Positions 1-8,636 of a stretch of DNA of 14,101 nucleotides are shown here, in pieces (the first letter of the stretch is position 1; every line of letters begins with the position of its first letter). Both the position numbers and the translations under genes were made by a program. Source of the stretch: Alphaproteobacteria bacterium. Lineage in GTDB: Bacteria; Pseudomonadota; Alphaproteobacteria; Rhizobiales; Xanthobacteraceae. Under the pieces are notes generated by a model. The model was not told the DNA's origin, made no database searches, and worked only from the letters and a program-made list of their open reading frames with translations. The stretch lies in assembly GCA_005883445.1 (NCBI GenBank), contig VAZL01000279.1:1-14101 (forward strand), read 5' to 3'.

Positions 1-608
1 AGATAGAGGCCGAGCTTGTCGACCACGGCGGCATCCTGTTTTGCCGCCGCCCGCACTTCGATGCCGTCCCGGATCGGAAACGCCCAGTCGGCGGCGTCGG
101 TGTGGGTCACATTGGCGAGTTCGTCGGCCGCCTTCTCGTCGAAGACGGGCTCCGCCGGCGCGCAGAACACGCCCTTGCGCTGCGGGTCGGCCATGACCGT
201 GGCCTCGGCCGCGTAGGCCGCGAGCGCCTCCCAGCCGAATCCATCGGTCCCGTCGAGGCTGAGCGCTTTGGCCAAGTTGTCGATTCCCGACTTCTGCTTG
301 TCGGCGATATCCTTCTCTTCGGGCACCCAGAAGAAATTTGCCGCCACCAGCCGGGCAAGCGCGGCGCGATCCTTGCTGTTGGCGATTTCGGCGAGCTGCT
401 TGCGGAACGCCTCGAAGCTCGGATCGTTCACCGACGGCGGCAGCGTGATGGCGACCGGCTTGTAAGGTCCGAGCGCGGGTGCCGGCGCTTGCGCCGGCGC
501 TTGGGCCGGCGGCTGCGCCTGGGCAAAGACCGACATGGGCGCGAATACACCCGCGATCACGAGCGCAGCCGCGACGAGATGGGTGGAGGAGAGGCGTGGA
601 CGCCGCAT
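1..608 (-). CDS. Exported protein of unknown function, possible SH3b domain (C-terminus beyond window)
   Basis: The reading frame is open from an ATG at 608 to the left edge, giving 202 residues with the C-terminus missing. The start is supported by GGGAG about 6 bases upstream. Residues 1-30 look like a Sec signal peptide: basic MRRPR, a hydrophobic core at 11-28, and probable cleavage after VFA29. A short Gln/Pro/Ala repeat linker (31-46) follows, then a predicted helical soluble region (about 62-175) with no domain I can name. The last residues seen (DGIEVRAA around 181-188, then VVDKLGLY) resemble the first strands of a bacterial SH3b domain, which usually binds peptidoglycan or ligands in the periplasm; this is inference from a short partial match. 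The role is unknown. Overlapping frames on the other strand are shadows. The gene is transcribed away from the permease at 979. Confidence 0.8.
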   Translation of the reverse strand, partial: MRRPRLSSTHLVAAALVIAGVFAPMSVFAQAQPPAQAPAQAPAPALGPYKPVAITLPPSVNDPSFEAFRKQLAEIANSKDRAALARLVAANFFWVPEEKDIADKQKSGIDNLAKALSLDGTDGFGWEALAAYAAEATVMADPQRKGVFCAPAEPVFDEKAADELANVTHTDAADWAFPIRDGIEVRAAAKQDAAVVDKLGLY

Positions 609-793
609 CGCGGTTCTCCCAAGGTTCCGGAGCGCTGAGGTTAGCGCCGGATTTAGCCCGCTCTACGGCAAGAAAAAAGGGGCTTCGGCTGGATTCGCGA
701 GCGCGCGCAACCCGCTGGCGCGCTTGCGGGCAACGCCCGCTCGGCCCGCGGCACGTGCGCCGGGCGCAAAGCATCAGTCTGAAAGCGCAGGAG

Positions 794-836
794 AAAAGCG
801 GCTCCGGCCGCGGGGCGAGTGCGCGCCGGAGCCGCT
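794..836 (-). terminator. Intrinsic terminator reading leftward
   Basis: A perfect 12-bp inverted repeat (AGCGGCTCCGGC at 797-808, its complement at 825-836) encloses a 16-base loop. Read on the minus strand the stem is followed directly by TTTTC (797-793), the layout of a Rho-independent terminator. No T-run follows it in the rightward direction. No leftward gene lies upstream, since the next gene at 979 points right. The terminator therefore serves either an unannotated leftward RNA starting right of 836 or the leader of the exported-protein gene at 608. Confidence 0.7.
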
Positions 837-960
837 AGTCGTGCGAAACACGGACGCTACAGTTTACGGCAAAGATATGCGGGGGGCGTTTGGGCGTTTG
901 CCTCCAGCGCCCCACGAATATCGGGCGCATGTTACAGCGCAATGACGGCAGCTGGCCGGG
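794..960 (-). ncRNA. Candidate leftward small RNA or attenuated leader
   Basis: This is inferred from the orphan leftward terminator at 794-836. A transcript starting in the 915-980 region would carry one further stem-loop (883-888 paired with 908-913) and then the terminator hairpin, giving an RNA of roughly 120-180 bases. The leftward frame through this stretch has no ribosome site or plausible start of its own. The 5' end given here is a guess, because I could not identify a clear -35/-10 pair. The alternative is a long leader with a premature terminator upstream of the gene at 608. Confidence 0.2.
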
Positions 961-978
961 CTGTGGGAAACAATCGCG

Positions 979-2196
979 ATGCCCGACCTCACTCTGATTG
1001 CAACGGTGACAATCTTCATCGCGACTTACGCGGTCGTCGCGGTCGGCAAGGTTCCCGTTTATCGCATCGATCGCGCCGGCGCGGCGTTGCTCGGTGGCAG
1101 CCTCATGCTGGGCATCGGCGTGCTGACTCCGCAGGAGGCTTACCGTGCGATCGATTTCGACACCATCACGCTCTTGCTCGGGATGATGATCGTCGTGGCC
1201 AACCTGCGGGTCTGCGGCTTCTTCCGCCTGGTCACGGACTGGATCGCGACGCATGTGCGCCGGCCGCTCGCACTGCTGGTAGCCATCGCGCTGGCATCCG
1301 GCACGCTTTCGGCCTTCTTGGTGAACGACACGATCTGCTTGGTGATGACACCGCTCGTGCTCGAGCTTGTCACCGCGGTCAGGCGCAATCCCATTCCTTA
1401 TCTGCTGGCAGTGGCGACGGCATCGAATATCGGCAGTGTTGCGACGATCACCGGCAACCCGCAGAACATCATCATCGCGAGCCTGTCGCAGATTCCCTAC
1501 GGGGTTTTCGCGGGGAAGCTGGCGCCGGTCGCGGCCATCGGGCTTGTCATCACAGTGCTTTTGATCGCGCTGGTCCATCGTGGCGAGTTCTTCACGTCGC
1601 AGCGGCTGGAGAAAGTGGCGATGCCCACGCACCACCACGGGCCGCTGATGGCGAAGACGCTGATCGTGATGACCGTGATGATCGTTCTGTTTTTCCTCGG
1701 GCAGCCGGTGGCCAAGGTGGCGATCGTGGGCGGCGCATTTTTGCTTTTCACCCGCCGCGTCAGGCCGCAGAAGATCTATATCGAGATCGATTGGCCGCTG
1801 TTGGTGATGTTCGTCGGCTTGTTCGTCGTCGTTGCTGGACTCGAGAAGATGGTGCTCACGCCGGAGGTCACCGCCGCGGCGGGGCATCTGCGCCTCGACA
1901 ATAGTGCGGTGCTCGCCGGTATCACGGCCGTATTGTCGAATATCGTGAGCAATGTGCCAGCGGTTCTCTTGCTCAAGCCGTTCGTGCCCAACTTGGAGGA
2001 TGCGCAGCGCGCGTGGCTGATCATCGCCATGGCGGCAACCTTCGCTGGCAATTTCACCCTCGTCGGCTCCGTCGCCAATCTCATCGTTGCTCAGCGGGCG
2101 AAGGCGCGCGGCGTCGAGATCGGCTTCTGGGCCTATTTCAGGGTCGGCGCGCCACTGAGCCTGATGACGATCGCGATCGGGCTGCTGTTGCTGTGA
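979..2196 (+). CDS. ArsB/NhaD/SLC13-type ion transporter permease
   Basis: This 405-residue polytopic inner-membrane protein has about 10-12 hydrophobic helices and belongs to the ion transporter (IT) superfamily that includes ArsB, NhaD and the SLC13/CitT anion carriers. Visible family signatures are LVNDTICLVMTP (114-125), ASNIGSVATITGNPQN (148-163), SNIVSNVP (320-327) and GNFTLVGSVANLI (357-369). The repeated SN/GN segments fall in the two half-repeats and match the re-entrant substrate-binding loops of the fold. Length suits the shorter bacterial permeases of this group. The start is the first ATG in the frame; the only ribosome-site candidate is a weak GGGAAA about 8 bases upstream. No arsR, arsC or arsA neighbour is present, so arsenite as substrate is not supported; an anion or a Na+/H+ exchange role is equally possible. 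Confidence 0.88.
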   Translation: MPDLTLIATVTIFIATYAVVAVGKVPVYRIDRAGAALLGGSLMLGIGVLTPQEAYRAIDFDTITLLLGMMIVVANLRVCGFFRLVTDWIATHVRRPLALLVAIALASGTLSAFLVNDTICLVMTPLVLELVTAVRRNPIPYLLAVATASNIGSVATITGNPQNIIIASLSQIPYGVFAGKLAPVAAIGLVITVLLIALVHRGEFFTSQRLEKVAMPTHHHGPLMAKTLIVMTVMIVLFFLGQPVAKVAIVGGAFLLFTRRVRPQKIYIEIDWPLLVMFVGLFVVVAGLEKMVLTPEVTAAAGHLRLDNSAVLAGITAVLSNIVSNVPAVLLLKPFVPNLEDAQRAWLIIAMAATFAGNFTLVGSVANLIVAQRAKARGVEIGFWAYFRVGAPLSLMTIAIGLLLL

Positions 2197-2247
2197 CCCG
2201 ACCCTTCCAATTTTTCATCCCATGGCCATGATTGCGAAAGGCGGCCC

Positions 2248-2268
2248 GCCGCAAATTTGACTTGCGGC
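2248..2268. promoter_or_regulatory. 7-bp inverted repeat with TTGACT in the leader of the DUF1800 gene
   Basis: GCCGCAA (2248-2254) and TTGCGGC (2262-2268) pair around a 7-base spacer. A TTGACT at 2257-2262, matching the alphaproteobacterial -35 consensus, starts inside the spacer and ends in the right arm. The expected -10 position near 2280-2285 is poor (TTGCTG), so this is only a candidate promoter/operator for the DUF1800-DUF1501 operon, about 60-80 bases before its first start. An outer GCGGCC/GGCCGC pair (2241-2246, 2266-2271) offers a competing fold. Confidence 0.25.
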
Positions 2269-2328
2269 CGCGGACGATGTTGCTGACGGGGCAGTGGCGT
2301 CGGGTCCCGGTCGAAAGGACGATGACGC

Positions 2329-3768
2329 ATGGCCCTTGATCCGAAAGCGCAAGCTGCGCTTGCCCTGTACCGGTTCGGCCTCGGTCCACGCGCCGGATCG
2401 ATCGCGGGCATTGCGTCGGATCCCCGCGGCGCGCTGCTCGCGGAATTGGATGGCGCGGGCGCCGGCCGCATCGGCAATGCGGATTTGCTGACGAGCGGCA
2501 CCGCCGCCCGCGTCGCATTCGCCTTCCAACAGGCGCAGCGGGAGGCGCGGCAGGCCGAACGCGCCGCGCAGCAGGCCGCCGCGCCGAGCGGCGGCGCTTC
2601 CCCGCCGCAGATGAACGATCAGTCCGCGCCGCCACCACCGGCGCCAGTGCGCAATCCGGGTCCCGGGATGCCGCAGCAGATTTATCTCGCGGAAGCCAAG
2701 GCGCGCATCCAGGCCGCGCTCGACGCCGAGATCGGCTTCCTCGAGCGGCTCGTCTGGTTCTGGTCGAACCATTTCTGCGTGTCGGCGGACAAGGGCAACG
2801 TGCGCCAGATTTGCGGCGCCTATGAACGCGAGGTCATCCGCGCGCACGTGCTCGGCCGCTTCAGCGACATGCTGCTGGCCGCCGAATCCCATCCGGCGAT
2901 GCTCATCTATCTCGACAATGCGCGCTCGATCGGCCCCGACTCGATTGCCGGGCTGCGGCAGAAACGCGGCCTCAACGAAAATCTGGCGCGCGAGATCCTC
3001 GAACTGCATACGCTGGGCGTGCGCACGGTCTACACCCAGGAGGACGTCACCCGTTTCGCCAATGTGATCACCGGCTGGACGTTCGTGCCGTTTCGCCAGG
3101 ACCCGGTGCGCGGCGGCGAGTTCGAGTTCAATCCGCGCATGCACCAGCCCGGCGCGCAAACGGTGATCGGGAGGAGCTACCCTGACGCCGGCATGCAGCA
3201 GGGACGCGACGTGCTCGCCGCGCTCGCACGCCATCCGGCAACCGCGAAACACGTGGCCGCCAAGCTCGCGCGCCATTTCGTCGCCGATGAGCCGCCGCCC
3301 GCGCTGGTCGAGCGGCTGGCCAAGCGCTTCCTCGCCACCCAAGGCGATTTGAAGGAGGTGACGAAGGCGCTGGTGGCAGCGCCGGAAGCGTGGGAGGCGC
3401 CGCGCGCCAAGCTCAAGCGTCCGGGCGAATGGGTCATCGGGATGCTGCGCGCCGCGGGCATCACGCCGCCCGACATCGGCCCGGTGATGCAGGCGCACAA
3501 CCTCTTGGGCGAGCCGCTGTGGCGGCCGTCGGCTCCCAAGGGATTCGCCGACGAGAGCGCGCCCTGGCTCGACGGCCTGGCGCAGCGCCTCGACATCGCC
3601 AATCAGTTCGCGCGCCGCGTGGGCGCGGAGGCCGATCCGCGCGAGGTGTTCGAGCAGGCGCTGGCGCCGCTCGCTTCGAGCGAAACGCGCCAAGCCGTCT
3701 TGCGCGCCGAAAGCCGCCCGCAGGCGCTCGCGCTTATGTTCATGGCGCCCGAATTCCAGCGCCGATGA
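2329..3768 (+). CDS. DUF1800 family protein
   Basis: This 479-residue protein matches the DUF1800 family (PF08811) along its length. Family hallmarks are FWSNHFCVSADKGNVR (144-159), MLIYLDNARSIG (191-202), RGLNENLAREILELHTLGV (213-231), then YTQEDVTRFANVITGW (235-250), and a C-terminal APEFQRR. Residues 64-116 form a Gln/Ala/Pro-rich, probably disordered insert. The start at 2329 has GAAAGGA about 9 bases upstream; the ATG seven bases earlier runs into a stop after five codons. I see no signal peptide, unlike the partner encoded 35 bp downstream. DUF1800 genes are commonly found directly beside DUF1501 genes across bacteria, and the biochemical role of the pair is not established. A long minus-strand frame opposite this gene is a codon-bias shadow. 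Confidence 0.92.
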   Translation: MALDPKAQAALALYRFGLGPRAGSIAGIASDPRGALLAELDGAGAGRIGNADLLTSGTAARVAFAFQQAQREARQAERAAQQAAAPSGGASPPQMNDQSAPPPPAPVRNPGPGMPQQIYLAEAKARIQAALDAEIGFLERLVWFWSNHFCVSADKGNVRQICGAYEREVIRAHVLGRFSDMLLAAESHPAMLIYLDNARSIGPDSIAGLRQKRGLNENLAREILELHTLGVRTVYTQEDVTRFANVITGWTFVPFRQDPVRGGEFEFNPRMHQPGAQTVIGRSYPDAGMQQGRDVLAALARHPATAKHVAAKLARHFVADEPPPALVERLAKRFLATQGDLKEVTKALVAAPEAWEAPRAKLKRPGEWVIGMLRAAGITPPDIGPVMQAHNLLGEPLWRPSAPKGFADESAPWLDGLAQRLDIANQFARRVGAEADPREVFEQALAPLASSETRQAVLRAESRPQALALMFMAPEFQRR

Positions 3769-3803
3769 CGCCGCGACCGGGATCGATCGAAAGAGGTGAG
3801 CCG

Positions 3804-5042
3804 ATGACATTCAACCGCCACGCTGCGAACCGGCGCGAACTGCTGCTCGCCTCCGGCACGCTGTTCGCCTGGGCCTATCTGCCGAAGGTCGCGCGCGCGG
3901 AGGGGCGCGATCCGCGCCTGCTCGTGATCGTGCTGCGCGGCGCGCTCGACGGACTCGCAGCGGTCGCGCCCGTGGGCGATCCGGACTGGCTCGCGCTGCG
4001 CGGCGACAAGGCGCTCACCCTCGACGGTAAGCCGCCGGCACTGCCGCTCGATTCCTTCTTCGCCCTCAATCCGGCGATGCCCAACCTGCATCGGCTCTAC
4101 AAATCCGGCGCGGCGACCATCGTGCATGCGACGGCCACGCCTTACCGCGAGCGCTCCCACTTCGACGGCCAGGACGTGCTGGAGAGCGGCCTCGCCAAGC
4201 CGGGTGCGGCCGATACGGGCTGGCTCAACCGCGCGCTCGCCTCGCTGCAACCGGGCGACCGCGCCGGCGGATCGCGCGACGCCTTCGCCATCGGTCCGAT
4301 CGCGCCGCTGGTCGTGCGCGGACCCGCGCCCGTGCTGTCTTGGACGCCGCGCCGGCTGCCGCCAACGGGCGATGACACGGTGATGCGGCTCATGGAGCTC
4401 TACCACCACACCGATCCCGTCCTCGCCCGCGTGCTCGAGGAACGCATGGGGCTTGCGACCATCGCGCGCGCCGGCGGCATGGACGGTGAGCAGCCGCAGG
4501 CGGCGGGGGCCGGACAGGTGCGCGCCTATTTCGCTGAATCCGCGGGCACGGCGGCGAAGTTTCTCGCGCGCGCGGATGGGCCGCGCATCGGCGCGCTTGC
4601 CTTCGATGGCTGGGATACCCACGCCGCCGAAGGCGCGATGAGCGGCCGGCTCGCAATCTTGATCGGCGCGCTCGACGGCGCCATCGCCGCGATCGAGACC
4701 GAGATGAGGGATGCTTGGCGCGAGACCGTGGTCGCCATCGTCACCGAATTTGGCCGCACTGCCCGCATCAACGGCACCGACGGCACCGATCACGGCACTG
4801 CGACGGTGGCGCTCATGGCCGGCGGCGCGCTCAAGGGCGGTCGCGTCGTCGCCGATTGGCCCGGGCTCAAGCTCGCCAAGCTTCATGACGGACGCGACCT
4901 CAAGCCGACCACCGACCTGCGCGCGGTGCTCAAGGGCCTGCTCAAGGACCACCTGCGCGTCGACGCTGGCGTGCTGGCCACCAAGGTGTTTCCGGACAGC
5001 GCCGCGGTGAAGCCGATGGCGGGATTGCTGCAGCAGGCCTAG
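3804..5042 (+). CDS. DUF1501 family protein, Tat-exported
   Basis: The product is 412 residues. The start at 3804 is chosen because AGAGGTGAG lies 4-5 bases upstream and because it places a twin-arginine signal at the N-terminus: RRELLLA (residues 11-17), a hydrophobic stretch, then VARA before the mature chain. DUF1501 (PF07394) signatures are VLRGALDGL near residue 44, GWDTH (269-273), TEFGRT (314-319), NGTDGTDHGTA (323-333) and an MAGGALKGG loop. The fold resembles the alkaline phosphatase/sulfatase superfamily, but no substrate is known; Tat export would fit a protein that folds, perhaps with metal, in the cytoplasm. It sits 35 bp after the DUF1800 gene in the same orientation, so co-transcription is likely. 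The frame stays open upstream to 3390, but that part overlaps DUF1800 and is not credible. Confidence 0.92.
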   Translation: MTFNRHAANRRELLLASGTLFAWAYLPKVARAEGRDPRLLVIVLRGALDGLAAVAPVGDPDWLALRGDKALTLDGKPPALPLDSFFALNPAMPNLHRLYKSGAATIVHATATPYRERSHFDGQDVLESGLAKPGAADTGWLNRALASLQPGDRAGGSRDAFAIGPIAPLVVRGPAPVLSWTPRRLPPTGDDTVMRLMELYHHTDPVLARVLEERMGLATIARAGGMDGEQPQAAGAGQVRAYFAESAGTAAKFLARADGPRIGALAFDGWDTHAAEGAMSGRLAILIGALDGAIAAIETEMRDAWRETVVAIVTEFGRTARINGTDGTDHGTATVALMAGGALKGGRVVADWPGLKLAKLHDGRDLKPTTDLRAVLKGLLKDHLRVDAGVLATKVFPDSAAVKPMAGLLQQA

Positions 5043-5098
5043 CGCCGGTTCAGGCGATTGGGGTTCGCAAGCTCCGTGCCTGTGAGGATCTGGTCTAG

Positions 5099-5854
5099 CT
5101 AGCGCTCGGGCTCGGCGGCGCGAAAAGCCTTCGCGAACGTATCGAGATCGGCTGCGGCAACGTCGGAGACGGCCCAATAGGCGACGCCGTTGTCGGTCCA
5201 GGACACAATATTGTAGCCGCCGATTTGGCCGGGGGAGGTCGCGATCGTCCGGCCGGCGGGAACCTCGCTGAGGCTGATCAGATGCTGGCGCACGCGATAG
5301 ACGAGCGTTGCAACCGGGGTGCGTCCGATCACGTCGATGCGGCCGCCGACCAGGGGAAAGCCCTCGCTGGCGAGATCGACCACGCGCGGCGCCTCGGGAA
5401 TGCGGCCGTTGAACCAGGGCTTGACGGTGTGTCGGTCGGAGGAGCCGACGTCGACGGGATGCGTCGCCATCAGCGCGCGCACGTGGTTGGCCACGACCAT
5501 GTCGGCATCGGGCGGGCCGGGCGACAGCGCCAACCAAGTCGCGCCGCTGCCGAGGAACGCGGCCACCGCGACCGAGGCCGCGAGCGCGCGCCAAGACGGG
5601 CGTGCCGAGGCGCGCGCGGGCGCAGGCGCAGGCCGCAAGCCGACGGCGGCCTCGATCCGCCGCGCGAGACTGGGCGGCGCGCCTTCGCGCGGCAGCTGCT
5701 CGGCGATGACGCGCCGCAGCGCCTCCACCCGCTCGCGTTCGACCGCCAGCGCCGGATCGTCGGCAAGCTGGCGCTCGACCTCGAGCGCGTGCGCAGGGTC
5801 GAGCTCGCCGTCCACATAGGCGTGAACGAGCAAGCGCGGATCCGTCGGTGTCAT
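5099..5854 (-). CDS. Membrane-bound anti-sigma factor
   Basis: The product is 251 residues. Residues 1-75 form the helical sigma-binding domain typical of ECF anti-sigma factors (HAYVDGELDP at 11-20). A Pro/Ala/Arg linker leads to one transmembrane helix (about 89-111), and the rest is periplasmic. The segments DRHTVKPWFNGRIPEAPRV (140-158), GFPLVGGRIDVI (165-176) and VYRVRQHLISL (185-195) are characteristic of the COG5662-type transmembrane anti-sigma group. The protein contains no cysteine at all, so the HxxxCxxC zinc motif of redox-sensing ZAS anti-sigmas is missing and only the histidine (H11) remains. Its ATG overlaps the sigma-factor stop in an ATGA, showing translational coupling. It ends 56 bp from the convergent DUF1501 gene. 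The expected role is to hold its sigma factor at the membrane until a periplasmic or membrane signal releases it. Confidence 0.9.
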   Translation of the reverse strand: MTPTDPRLLVHAYVDGELDPAHALEVERQLADDPALAVERERVEALRRVIAEQLPREGAPPSLARRIEAAVGLRPAPAPARASARPSWRALAASVAVAAFLGSGATWLALSPGPPDADMVVANHVRALMATHPVDVGSSDRHTVKPWFNGRIPEAPRVVDLASEGFPLVGGRIDVIGRTPVATLVYRVRQHLISLSEVPAGRTIATSPGQIGGYNIVSWTDNGVAYWAVSDVAAADLDTFAKAFRAAEPER

Positions 5855-6417
5855 GGCGCGCCCCCTGGCTTGTCGGTTCCGATGCGCTCGATCAGCCGCC
5901 GGCGGGCGCGCGCGAGCCGCGACATCACCGTGCCGATGGGTACTTTGGTCACTTCGGAAATCTCCCGATAGTCGAGGCCCTGCACGTCACGCAACACCAA
6001 CGTTTCCCGAAACGGCACCGGCAGCTCCGCAATCGCGGCTTCGAGCCGCCGCGCGTCGGCCTTGGCGATCAGCTCCGCCTCCGGCGTCTGCGGCGCCTGC
6101 TCGAAAGCGGCGCCGGCGCTCGACTGCTTCTGCTCGAGCGTTTCGAGATCGTCGACCATCACCAGCGACGCCGAACGATTCTTGCCCAGCCAGGTATAGG
6201 CCGCGTGGCGCACGATGGTTAAGACCCAGGCGCGGGCGTTGACTCCGGCAAAGCCGCCGATGCCGCGAAAGGCGCGCAGGCAAGCTTCCTGCACCACGTC
6301 CTCGGCGTCGGCGCGATCGCCGGTGAGCCAGCGCGCGAGCGCGTAGGCGTCGGCGAGATGCGGCAGCACCACGCTGGCGAAGCGCGCCTGATCGTCCTCG
6401 CTCTTCAGGCTTGCCAT
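5851..6417 (-). CDS. ECF-type RNA polymerase sigma factor
   Basis: This 188-residue protein has the two-domain layout of an extracytoplasmic-function sigma factor. Region 2 lies at about 12-76 (ARWLTGDRADAEDVVQEACLRAF, with FAGVNARAWVLTIVRH for -10 recognition). Region 4 lies at about 122-176 (ELPVPFRETLVLRDVQGLDY, then a helix-turn-helix ending in GTVMSRLARARRRL). A variable linker (81-115) joins them. I chose the ATG at 6417; an upstream TTG at 6435 would add six residues but has no ribosome site, and the ATG itself also has only a weak one. The gene overlaps the downstream anti-sigma gene by 4 bases. Upstream, 137 bp separate it from the ABC exporter gene and contain a plausible ECF-type promoter, so autoregulation is likely. 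The regulon is not evident from this window. Confidence 0.93.
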   Translation of the reverse strand: MASLKSEDDQARFASVVLPHLADAYALARWLTGDRADAEDVVQEACLRAFRGIGGFAGVNARAWVLTIVRHAAYTWLGKNRSASLVMVDDLETLEQKQSSAGAAFEQAPQTPEAELIAKADARRLEAAIAELPVPFRETLVLRDVQGLDYREISEVTKVPIGTVMSRLARARRRLIERIGTDKPGGAP

Positions 6418-6446
6418 GGTCGATGCGCACCACAATCATATGGGTG

Positions 6447-6475
6447 AAGATCGGCCACCCGCTGGTTTTATTCCC
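6447..6475 (-). promoter_or_regulatory. Candidate ECF-type promoter of the sigma/anti-sigma operon
   Basis: On the minus strand GGGAAT (6475-6470) is followed after 16 bases by CGATCTT (6453-6447), resembling the GGAA(T/C)...CG(A/T)C pattern of many ECF-dependent promoters. It lies about 30-60 bases upstream of the sigma ATG at 6417, which would give a short leader. ECF factors commonly transcribe their own operon, so this is a natural self-promoter candidate. I did not see a second clear copy in front of the DUF1800 operon. The site rests on one occurrence and consensus resemblance only. Confidence 0.4.
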
Positions 6476-6554
6476 GAGATTTCAACGGTTTTCGACCGGG
6501 TCCTGGCGTCCCGCCGGCTGCGGTCTTCCAGGCCGAGAAAGCCTATCACGCCGC

Positions 6555-8399
<1,845 letters not shown>

Positions 8400-8636
8400 G
8401 GCACAGGCTCGAAACGCATCGCGGGCGCGCGGCGACGCCACCCGTAGCGCCGTGAAGCGGGCCCGCATTGCCTTGATCGGATCGGATGCGGCCGGGTAGA
8501 GAAGCTTCGTGTCGGGACTATGACGGCGCGGCTTGTTTGGCTCGTCCTGCCGCAATTATTGCGTTTCGCAACGATGGTGCGGCTCATCCCCGCCGCAAGC
8601 GCAGGCCGACGGCGGTGGTGAGCGCAGGAATCGCGG

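Larger units (their letters stand above)
609..978. other. 370-bp intergenic gap between divergent genes
   Basis: No credible gene lies here. The gap separates the leftward exported-protein gene from the rightward permease. It holds three stem-loops: a 6-bp stem at 726-740 (GCGGGC/GCCCGC, 3-base loop), a strong 12-bp stem at 797-836, and a 6-bp stem at 883-913 (GGGGCG/CGCCCC). An A-run at 672-677 reads as a T-run on the minus strand, but no stem precedes it. I could not find a convincing promoter for either neighbour. Confidence 0.6.

Noticed and set aside
835..1887. 350-codon minus-strand frame opposite the permease
   Set aside because: The permease helices and IT-superfamily motifs are unmistakable on the plus strand; this frame is His/Asp/Arg-rich shadow.
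2215..3810. 531-codon minus-strand open frame opposite DUF1800
   Set aside because: DUF1800 signatures are clear on the plus strand, and this frame has antisense-type composition and no ribosome site.
5051..5084. Possible stem-loop between the convergent DUF1501 and anti-sigma genes
   Set aside because: Five-base CAGGC/GCCTG arms enclose a long poorly paired interior with no T-run on either strand.
3603..5594. 663-codon minus-strand frame across the DUF1501 and anti-sigma genes
   Set aside because: It overlaps two well-supported genes in the wrong frame and shows low-complexity Arg-rich translation.
6418..6435. TTG start adding six residues to the sigma factor
   Set aside because: There is no ribosome site, and the added residues are not typical of ECF N-termini.
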